From Pholis gunnellus (Eukaryota > Chordata > Actinopteri > Perciformes > Pholidae), in assembly GCA_910591455.2 (NCBI GenBank), contig OU342820.1, positions 496,001 to 560,000 on the forward strand: a stretch of DNA of 64,000 bases. The letters are read 5' to 3'. The notes under the pieces are model-generated. The model searched no databases and had not been told where the DNA came from. It saw nothing but the letters and a program-made list of their open reading frames with translations. Below are positions 56,241 through 64,000 of the stretch, in pieces. The stretch's first letter is position 1, and every line of letters begins with the position of its first letter. Both the position numbers and the translations under genes were made by a program.

Positions 56241-56314
56241 CATCGCCTTCGACTCTAGTGCGATATTGACACACTCCCCTGTGTGTCAATATCGCACTAG
56301 AGTCGAAGGCGATG
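56241..56314. repeat. Perfect 34-bp inverted repeat, 6-nt loop
   Basis: Bases 56241-56274 (starting catcgccttcgactctag) are the exact reverse complement of 56281-56314, separated by tcccct. There is no mismatch in 34 bp. It lies inside the hAT relic just before its coding remnant. Confidence 0.97.
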
Positions 56315-56576
56315 GGAGAAAAAGAGAAAAGTGGCAGCGAAACCAGTCTTTAACCAAGAATGGATAGACTCTTACATGATTATTTTTACCACTGATAGTT
56401 CAAAACCAGCATGTCTCATATGTTCAGAGACCGTGACGATTATTAAAATCGGTAATGTGAAGCGCCACTACGAGACAAAGCACTAATCTTTTGAGCAAAC
56501 GTAAGAAGATGCATCCGAAATGAAGGCACAGAAAATGAACCTAAGAGCCCAATATGATCAGAATCCTGACACATGA
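56313..56576 (+). pseudogene. hAT transposase N-terminus with BED zinc finger, broken
   Basis: Reads KRKVAAKPVFNQEWIDSYM, then SSKPACLICSETVTIIK and NVKRHYETKH: the CxxC and HxxxxH halves of a BED-type zinc finger as in hAT transposases. Stop codons after ETKH and at two later points end it. A DNA-binding domain of a dead transposase; no start codon in frame. Confidence 0.75.
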
Positions 56577-56961
56577 ATTCACTAACCAACAATGATGTTA
56601 ACAGAGAGGAACAGAGCTGAAACAAGTGGCTTAATAACCACATATAAAGTCCCTGCACACAAATTTCTCTTTATAGAAGGCGAGAAGAATATAATATCGT
56701 GTCTTTTTTGGTTGACATCACTTCACACCTGAATAATCTGAATTTAAAGGTGCAGGACAATTCAGTTAATTTAATTTTTCTAATATTAAGTACTTTCTTT
56801 TAAGAGGGACATTTTTCAAAAGCTTTCTGTTGTGTTTTTTTATCCTGGTCTTATTTTACTTGAAATGAGAAGAACATTTATTTATTATTAGAGTATTATA
56901 TTATTTATAATTAATCCAATTCAATTTGAAATCTGACAATAAATATTGTTGAGATATTATT

Positions 56962-57460
56962 CAATTGAACTTTCGGTAACACTTTATAATAACTACACAC
57001 TAAGCAATAGTTAAGTATGAGTCAACACTTAATTCACAATTTATAAAGCATTGTTCCTACATTAACACTCATTAGTATGCTATTCATAACAGTTATAAAT
57101 GTTTTATTCTTAATGAATAAGCTTGTCTATTATGTGTTTCGTGATTGTGTTTTCATAATTTATGAATGATGCATTCCCCATTTGTAAATTAAGTATTATA
57201 TATATTACAAACCAATTATTAAGGAGTTGTAGATGATTAATATGATCATTTATGAAGTAAATGATTAAGAACGTATTTAGATGTACATTATTCATCCATT
57301 TATATATATATATATATATATAATGATTTATGGTTAGGGACTATGTTAATATATGCTTTATAAACGTGTATTAATGTATAAGCGTATAAATGAGAAAATT
57401 TGGCCGGCTGCCATCAGGATATGCAACTGAAGAAAAGTGCGAACAGTGGAGATCGATATT
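56962..57460. repeat. AT-rich repeat with 'ggtaacactttataata' end
   Basis: ggtaacactttataataact is a typical end of a fish interspersed element. AT-rich inside with a short TA run at 57302-57322. Right end not seen. Confidence 0.45.
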
Positions 57461-57824
57461 CTTGGTAAGTAAGTAAATGTAAACTAATATGCAAAACTCC
57501 TGGTTAGCTCCAGTCGTACATTTACAAATGTTTTATATCCAGCCATGTTCTCCTGAAAGAGAATGTCTTTGTTTGTTTCTTACATGAATGAATGGCTGAG
57601 AGGTTTGTAATTAACAGTATATTGTTTGCATCTTGCAATAAATATTGATATGTTCTTGATCACTTTGTGTTGTGTCTATTTGCCCTTTCTGTTGAAAAAT
57701 TGTGTTTTGAGGCACTGATGGCCTTTCAATGTCATTGAAAGGCCTAAATGCTCCATGCTCCATAAATGCTTTGTAAGACATAAATGGTCCTCACTTTAGA
57801 TGAGGTCACACAAAACACTTTACT

Positions 57825-58035
57825 AACTAGAAAATGCATTTCCTGCTGAAAATGCGTTGGAATGCTGAAAGCTGAAATGAACTGCTGAAACATTGCTGAA
57901 AATAGAAATCCAATTTTTTTAAAAATTGCAAAAAGCTTAATAATTCAAAAAGTTTAAAGATTACAAATATGATAAGTCATATCACTCCTCTCCTGAAAGA
58001 GCTGAATATTTTAATATTTTAATGGTTTCTGTGGC
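57825..58035 (+). repeat. 'gaaaatgcgttggaatgctg' repeat, copy 1
   Basis: Long near-identical match with 60103-60240: aaatgcatttcctgctgaaa, tgcgttggaatgctgaaagc, then caaaaagtttaaagattaca. Also related to 59940-60060. Confidence 0.8.
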
Positions 58036-58319
58036 TTAAACAATGTCAGCAGTAGCGATATTTGTTGTAGTAGTAGTAGAAGTTGTAGTTGTAGTAGAAG
58101 TATTATAAGTAGTAGAAGTATTAGTAGCATTAGAATAAGTGTGTGTGTGTGGGGGAGGTCCTCTAAAAGTATCCAAAACCTGAATGACTGAATGAGAGAC
58201 ACAGAGAGACAGAGAGAGAGAGGAGTGTATGTGCGCATGTGTCTGTGAGTCTGTGTGTTTATCAACATTGCTGACTACCTTAATCACGAACACCTGTGTG
58301 CCAGCAGCCTGTTCATGGA

Positions 58320-58735
58320 GAACAGACAGGCAGACAGACAGTTAGATGGACTGAGTGAATGTGAGAGAGAGACAGACAGGCAGACAGACAGTTAGATGGA
58401 CTGAGTGAGTGTGAGAGAGAGACAGACAGGCAGACCGACAGTTAGATGACTGAGTATGAGAGAGAGACAGACAGCCAGACAGACAGTTAGATGGACTGAG
58501 TGAGTGTGAGAGAGAGGCAGGCAGGCAGACAGACAGTTAGATGACTGAGTGAGTATGAGAGAGAGACAGACAGCCAGACAGACAGTTAGATGGACTGAGT
58601 GAGTGTGAGAGAGAGACAGGCAGGCAGACAGACAGATAGATGGACTGAGTGAGTGTGAGAGAGAGGCAGGCAGGCAGACAGACAGTTAGATGGACTGAGT
58701 GAGTGTGAGAGAGAGACAGACAGGCAGACAGACAG
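58320..58735. repeat. ~50-bp minisatellite, about 8 copies
   Basis: Units of about 45-58 bp containing cagacagacagttagatgga and ctgagtgagtgtgagagaga, with small variants. A related GA/CAGA-rich tandem stretch continues to about 58915. Confidence 0.9.
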
Positions 58736-59799
58736 TCTAACAATCCCTCCATGTCGTGTGCATAGAGAGACAGACAGAGAGAGAGTGAGAGACAGACAGA
58801 CAGAGGGAGAGACTGACAGACAGAGATAACCAGACAGAGAGAGAGTGAGACACAGACAGACAGAGGGAGAGAGTGACAGACTGAGAGATAACCAGACAGA
58901 GAGACAGACAGACACTCTGATCTCTCTGGCAATCCTTCTCATTTGGAGATTGTCCTATGTTTTAACATTTACAGCTAAAGTAACTATTGTCCTGCTCTGC
59001 CAAGTCTTTCCTCGTCTCGACTACTTGTGTCATGGTGTGTGTACATCTCACTGGAATCAGGGAACTTGTCAGAATACCCATATTTGATTGGCTGAGCTGC
59101 GTCACGCATATCTCCAAGTCATGTGTGCGTGTGTGTCTCAGTGCCTCTGTATGTTTATAAACATCACTAACGAGCTCATAGAAACACCTGTGTGCTTGGG
59201 TGCATGGTGATTGCAGCACCTGTGTGAGATTAGAGTGAACAGCGATTTTCAACAAAACTACCTGTCGAACACATGCCCTTTATACCAAAAGCATGAGACT
59301 AATCAATAAAATATGGATACCGTGAGAAAGATAAGACTCTGCCGAACGCGCTGATGTGTTTTTTATGTTTGTGGTGTTAAAAATGTGAGCTCCAGCGCAA
59401 TATACAAAACTGGTACCGTCTGCTTTCTTTGTGAAATGAGTGGTCAGATTTAACATTGAGCTCTATGGAGCAGAACGTTGGTTTTTCCTCTTAATTAAGT
59501 GATTTTCTGCAAATGTGTAAATCTGTGGGATTCCACAGTCACTTGTGTACGACAACGACATGATTAGCTACTTCAAGATCATTAAAATATATATGAAGAG
59601 TGAAAATTGTGGAGGCAAAGGCAAAAGACAAATATTTTTTTCACAAGAATCTGAAGCTGCTCTTCACTCTAGCGGTGACATCAGGCACTCTAAGCTGCGC
59701 AATACACACCCATTATAAAGGCAGAAGAGGACTGAAAAAATCCTAAAAATTATAATGGGACAGTTCAAAAAGTTAAAAAGATATCAAAAAGCTGAATTA

Positions 59800-60430
59800 T
59801 GCGGCAATAGATCAGGGTTTTTCCAACATTTTAAAGTTGAAATGGTGTCTGTAGCTGAAAGTATGAGGAAGTAGAAGGATTTGAAAGTTGAAGAATTATT
59901 TGAAGTATTTGAAAATATTCTCCATAGAAACCCATTAAAAAAAAAGTTGCAAAAAGCTTAATTCAAAAAGTTTAAAGATTAGAAATATGAAAAGTCATAG
60001 CAGAAATAAGCTGAACATTTTGATATTTGAAAAGTTTCTGTAGCTTAAAAAATGTTGAAGGAGATAAGTGCCAAAAAAGGGAGACGGAAGAAATAGTGGA
60101 ACTAGAAAATGCATTTCCTGCTGAAAATGCGTTGGAATGCTGAAAGCTGAAATGAACTGCAAAAATATTGCTGAAAATAGATATCCAATTAAAAAAAAAT
60201 TGCAAAAAGTTTAATAATTCAAAAAGTTTAAAGATTACAAATTGCTGAAAATACAGAAATGGGAGACTACCTGTCTGTTTTCAGCATTTAAACTGCACTG
60301 CTGAAAACCCTTCTAGTTGAAATGTTGAACTATGGTGTCTGTAGCTGAAAGAAGAAGGGTTTGAAAGTTGAAGAAATTTAACAGGATTTGAAGATTTTCT
60401 CCATAGATATCCCATTCAAAAAAGATTGCA
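59800..60430 (+). repeat. 'tgaaa'-rich repeat array, copies 2-4
   Basis: Several overlapping copies of a family with modules gtgtctgtagctgaaag, tttgaaagttgaagaa, ttctccatagaaaccca, ttgcaaaaagcttaattc and aaatgcatttcctgctgaaa. It runs straight into the recombinase relic at 60433. The same modules occur at 57825, about 2 kb to the left. Confidence 0.7.
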
Positions 60431-60432
60431 AA

Positions 60433-60903
60433 AATCTGTCACGACATGCCACCGTGTCCGACATTTCAATTCATCCCCCTGACACCATCATCTACCACCT
60501 CAAATGCAGCAAGACTAACCAATACGGTCCGCCCCAGCCTATCTACCTCTTCCGACTAGACGCATACCTAAGTCCGTATGAACCCATCCGCGACTACTTA
60601 ATCTCAAGATCAGCCTTCCAAAGTTCTCCGCAAGATCCCCTTTTCATCACTGAAACGGGCAACAGGGCCACGCGGTCCTGGTTCCACCACCACTTCCGCT
60701 ATATACTAGCCAGATCAGGAATACCCCCCGAATTTTACTCAGGTCATTCATTCTGCGCCGGCGCCGCCTCAGCCGCCTCAAGTCAAGGAAATCCAGACCA
60801 CATTATTAAGATCCTTGGTCGCTGGTCTTCCACCACATACCTCTCCTACATCCGCTTCAACCTGAATGACATCAGAAGCGCTCACCGGCATCTGTCCTCA
60901 TGA
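60433..60903 (+). pseudogene. Tyrosine-recombinase relic of a second DIRS-type element
   Basis: C-terminal half of a recombinase: SDISIHPPDTIIYHLKCSK (Lys box), PLFITETGNRATRSWFHHHF, EFYSGHSFCAGAASAASSQG, HIIKILGRWSSTTYLSYIRF. The expected HxxR reads HSFC, so the second catalytic Arg is lost (tgc; cgc would be Arg). The N-terminal half with the first catalytic Arg is missing and replaced by the preceding repeat. It is a different subfamily from the copy at 49.4 kb. Ends HRHLSS and stop. Confidence 0.88.
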
Positions 60904-61009
60904 AGCTATCTTTGGGGACTCTGCACCTCCAGAGCTTCCTCAGAGACGGCCCCCCATCCAACAGTCTCCGTTCCCACCAGCCGCCGGACACCAACGGTCC
61001 CCCGTCACG

Positions 61010-61212
61010 TCCCTTCATCCCTCTACCTCTATCCCTAACCTACATCTTTTCATCCCTCTACCTTGATCCCTGCCCTACATCCCTTCATCCCTCTACCCTA
61101 CATCCCTTCATCCCTCTACCCCTACCCTACATCCCTCTACCTCTACCCCTACCCTACATCCCTTCATCCCTTTACCCCTACCCCACATCCCTTCATCCCT
61201 TCAACCCTCTAC
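61010..61212. repeat. Pyrimidine-rich ~29-bp minisatellite
   Basis: Repeated acatcccttcatccctctac and ccctaccct modules, about seven copies with length variation, just after the recombinase relic. Confidence 0.85.
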
Positions 61213-61366
61213 CTCTTTCGCTTCCTCATCCAACAATCATTCCATTATGCAATAAACCTCTCGAAACTCATACAGTTATGTGCGTGGTCCTAGTTAGTGA
61301 ATAAATGATGGGAATTATATATTTTCATAATACTGTTTGTCCCTTTTGTACTCATTGCCGCTGCAG

Positions 61367-61679
61367 CAGCCCAGCATCTCCCTGACGTCTCCTAATGGAG
61401 GGCTGGTCTGGGGCCCCGAGGGTGCCGAGGTCACCAGGGGTTACAGCTTTGTCTTCACCTGCTCCATTTCCTCCCATTATCCCGGAGGTGTTTTCTCTCT
61501 CATCTCCTCTGGCTCCGGCCTCAACAACACCAAGCCAGCAGTCAACCGCTCGGCCTCCTTTGACTTCCCTGTGGCAGAGTATGAGCACCTGGGGAACTAC
61601 AGCTGTGTGTATGAAGTCACACTGTCTGCACGGAGATTCACTTCTACCATGACAGCCACGATTACTGTCATCATCAAAA
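61367..61679 (+). CDS. Immunoglobulin-domain exon of a surface-receptor-like gene
   Basis: Acceptor cattgccgctgcag, donor AAAA|gtaagt; 104 codons plus one base (phase 1 exit). Reads QPSISLTSPNGGLVWGP, then VTRGYSFVFTCSISSHYPGG (first Ig Cys), ... SASFDFPVAEYEHLGNYSCV (second Ig Cys, in the usual D-x-G/Y-x-C setting), ending TSTMTATITVIIK: one Ig domain of about 95 residues with an N-glycosylation site (NRSA). I recall similar Ig domains in fish scavenger-receptor-like and other immune surface proteins, but the family is not decided. No upstream exon was recognised in the window, so this may be a partial gene. Confidence 0.75.
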
Positions 61680-62245
61680 GTAAGTAGAGTGTATTTAAAC
61701 TAAACACTGCTATATTTCAGGGACAATAGCTGAGTGATGGTGGCCACTACTTACTATGTGTAGCTGCATCAGCAGTACAACCATTTCTTAACGGTGCTTT
61801 CCATTAAAACTTTCCAAAAAACCCACAGCGGATAGAGAAAAATTAGTCTTGTGAATGTACCAACCATATAACATAATGACATTTCATGTCAATTAAGATT
61901 AGCCTCCAGATAAAACAAGTTGCATATTGTTAAGCATGCAGTAATGCTACAGCAGTGGTGACCATTGGACTATTGCCCTCTATTCATCCCCCCAAAAGAA
62001 AATTGGTGCAAAAACAGACAGAGTGGCGTGTCCATTACTGTTTTTATCCAAGCCCCCAGGAAGAGCGCTGGGCTTTGAAGAAATCCATTTTTCATAGTGG
62101 CCAATTCATACAATTTCCGAGTCTGTCACGGGATGCCATGGCGATCAAAAAGACTTTTACCCGTAGACTTAAATTGGGAAAGACACGTCTGTAACTCGGT
62201 GGATATGTTTACAAAAAAAAAAAAGTGAATCAACTCCCCATTAGG

Positions 62246-62450
62246 CCTGCATGGTGGTGTAATGGCTAGCACTCTTGCCTCACAGCCAGGGTTCGATTCC
62301 CGGGCTGGATGGCCCTTCTATGTGGAGTTTTCAGGTCCTCTCCGGGTTCTCCGGCTTCCTCTTACAGTCTAAAGACCTGCAGCTTAGGTTAATTGATAAG
62401 CAGGATAAGCAGTTAAAAATAATGGATAGATGGAACTCCCCATTAGGAAC
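62246..62450 (+). mobile_element. tRNA-derived SINE-like repeat
   Basis: RNA polymerase III A box (tggtgtaatgg, 62255-62265) and B box (ggttcgattcc, 62290-62300) lie at tRNA spacing, in gcatggtggtgtaatggcta. A body follows with tatgtggagttttcaggtcc and ctccggcttcctcttacagt, typical of a widespread fish SINE body. It ends near aatggatagatgg. Not a functional tRNA: no clover-leaf 3' half. Confidence 0.75.
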
Positions 62451-63392
62451 ACACGAATAGCGCCTATTTAAATCAGGAGGTCAAAGAAGTTCCAAAATGC
62501 TCTTTCAGCTGAATCCAGAGTTATTTTCCTTCCTCCGTTTATGTGAATGAGCCTGAGAACGAGACTGGACCGATAGCTTGGAGGCGGGGTTTAAAAAATA
62601 GCTAGTGCGCTTGCTCTATGGGCCCATGGATGCGAAAGATCGTTGGAAGATCTGGTATATTTGCAGCAGGCATGGAGTGACGATGCAACTTTAGGTTCAT
62701 TTATTTAGTGATGTTCCTTGTCCTTTCAAGAAGAGCTGGTGTGACGGCGACAGATAAGGAAAGTGGGAGGAGACACAACACAAGTAGGAGAACAAGGAAA
62801 TGTGGGCTGAGAAGGGACATGCAGAGAGAAGACCATATAATAATGATAATATGAGGAGCTGTAATGTTATTATTGCAATCATCACCACCATCACAATTAG
62901 TAATAATGTACTTAAAACAACAAAAATATTTTAACAAATATATACATTTAAGTCATTGAGCTCCACTTTATTATATACAAACTAAGTGCTTTTCTCTGCT
63001 TCATATTGTTTTAAATTGGATATCAATCCATATTATAAAGCCATATATGATAAATCAACCAGGCTGATATCTGTTGGCCAATATTAGATTATGCTAGACA
63101 TACGGTTTGTATATTTCGGCCGTTAGACCTCATTTGAGAGCATCAACAAGTGGATTTTTTAAATTCTCAAATGTCCTGAGACCAAGGTGATTAATGTTGT
63201 GTTATATAATTTTACAAAAAATTCTCATTGGCCCATCCGCTATATTGTTCTTTCACACTCCCGAATAATAATATCAGTTTGAAAGACATCTAAACTCAAT
63301 TTGAGGCTATAATACATTTAACATACACAAAGCTACAGCATACATTTTATTATGACTTTACCATAAAAAAATAAACTCTCTTCAAGTTCAGA

Positions 63393-63393
<1 letters not shown>

Positions 63394-63441
<48 letters not shown>
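63394..63441. repeat. (CA)n microsatellite
   Basis: About 24 CA units. Confidence 0.96.
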
Positions 63442-63445
<4 letters not shown>

Positions 63446-63904
63446 ATAGATCTAGCAGTGTTTCTTTTATGAAGATCTTTTTTTAGCGTTTAGTTTGTAG
63501 TTCAGCACCAGCTATTCAGCTATGTTGCACATATGAACCGTGGTTTTCTGGTCAGCAACTTCTGTTAGTAGTAGAAGTAGGAAGTTACAACCCAATTCTA
63601 CACTTTCACACAATGCTCTGTCTCACATTTCCCACACTGTCCCATGTGAAAATCCCACTGAGTACAAAACATCTCAACTTGCTGTTATTCTGCTCAATTC
63701 CACATTTGTATGCGCTGTAAATTTGGGTAAAGTGAGCAATTAAGTTTTCATGTTTTTCCTTAAAGCCTGGACTTGACCAGGTACCTCCCCACCGAATAAC
63801 TAACACAGGAAGCTCAAACGTGTCTTCTCTTAACAATAGCAGTTAGTGTGTGGATAGAGACGATTTATTAATACCATTAACTGTCAAAAGTGTTTCTCTC
63901 CTAG

Positions 63905-64000
63905 TGTCTTTGTTGCCGCTGGTTTCCTCAGTAGCTGTCGTGGTTCCGCTGCTGCTCCTGCTGGTCTTGGTGGCGGTCTGTCTGGTCTGCAAGAGAAAGA
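63905..64000 (+). CDS. Transmembrane exon of the Ig-domain gene (partial)
   Basis: Acceptor tttctctcctag after a pyrimidine tract. Joined in phase 1 to the Ig exon it reads (M)SLLPLVSSVAVVV, PLLLLLVLVAVCLVC, KRK: a ~25-residue hydrophobic membrane span followed by a basic stop-transfer signal, so a type I membrane protein with the Ig domain outside. Runs off the right edge, so the cytoplasmic tail and any signalling motifs are unseen. Confidence 0.8.

Larger units (their letters stand above)
55988..56770 (+). mobile_element. hAT-type transposon relic
   Basis: Begins with a hAT-like end (caggggtcactaatagccgg) six bases after the preceding element. It contains the broken transposase piece at 56313-56576 and a further fragment reading SFLVDITSHLNNLNLKVQD at about 56702-56760, typical of the hAT family related to GTF2IRD2/ZBED-type domesticated genes. 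Most of the transposase is deleted and no right end is seen. Confidence 0.7.
61680..63904 (+). other. Intron of the Ig/TM gene
   Basis: GT...AG intron of 2.2 kb with a tRNA-derived SINE and a CA microsatellite. No further exon recognised inside it. Confidence 0.6.

Noticed and set aside
58537..58942. Cys/Leu/Ser repeat protein on the minus strand
   Set aside because: Translation of the minisatellite; all reading frames stay open because of its composition.
62246..62320. tRNA gene
   Set aside because: A and B boxes are present but the 3' half cannot complete a clover leaf, and a SINE body follows.

Overview
The window looks like genomic DNA of a ray-finned (teleost) fish. The grounds are GT-AG introns in a vertebrate nuclear-receptor gene, a Tc1-like transposon, tyrosine-recombinase retroelements, hAT-type elements, fish-style LINE/SINE tails and many long CA/GT microsatellites. 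No bacterial operons, CRISPR arrays or rRNA genes were seen. Everything here was read by eye; no database search was run.

Left part (about 0.4-16.2 kb, minus strand): most of a retinoic acid receptor alpha gene (rara). Eight coding exons read without frameshift, from an A2-type first exon (15771-15969) through the DNA-binding domain and hinge to most of the ligand-binding domain (last visible exon 451-541). The final coding exon (helix 12 and the F region) lies beyond the left edge, and no A1-type first exon was recognised. Ligand-pocket residues (Ser in FSELSTKC, Ile in ILRICTRY) are those of RAR alpha rather than beta or gamma. The most unusual gene feature is that a 159-nt stretch, which I recall as one exon in human RAR genes, is split here into 68 + 91 nt by a 1.69 kb intron. 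That intron carries an interspersed repeat, and microsatellites lie against three of the splice sites. Intron 1 hosts a Tc1-like transposon whose transposase has three in-frame stops.

Middle part (16.2-46 kb): mostly non-coding. It holds simple repeats, interspersed-repeat families present in two to four copies, a telomere-like TTAGGG tract, a frameshifted gag-like relic of a DIRS-type retroelement (23.6-24.8 kb), one unproven candidate exon (31.3-31.4 kb, minus), LINE tails and a LINE reverse-transcriptase relic (40.0-40.6 kb).

Right part (46.1-64 kb): a nested transposon complex. A DNA transposon with CAGTGG...CCACTG ends and a flanking AATATAAA duplication spans 46122-53679. Inside it sits a nearly complete tyrosine-recombinase retroelement of the DIRS/Ngaro type: zinc-knuckle Gag, RT-RNase H with one apparent frameshift, and a recombinase with all visible catalytic residues. 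To the right are a second partial copy of the outer transposon, a hAT relic containing a perfect 34-bp hairpin, a ~50-bp minisatellite, and a second recombinase fragment with a Cys in place of a catalytic Arg. The window ends with two plus-strand exons (one Ig domain, one transmembrane segment) of a cell-surface immunoglobulin-superfamily gene that runs off the right edge.

The host genes visible are therefore rara and the Ig/TM gene; most of the rest is intron, intergenic DNA and mobile-element sequence.
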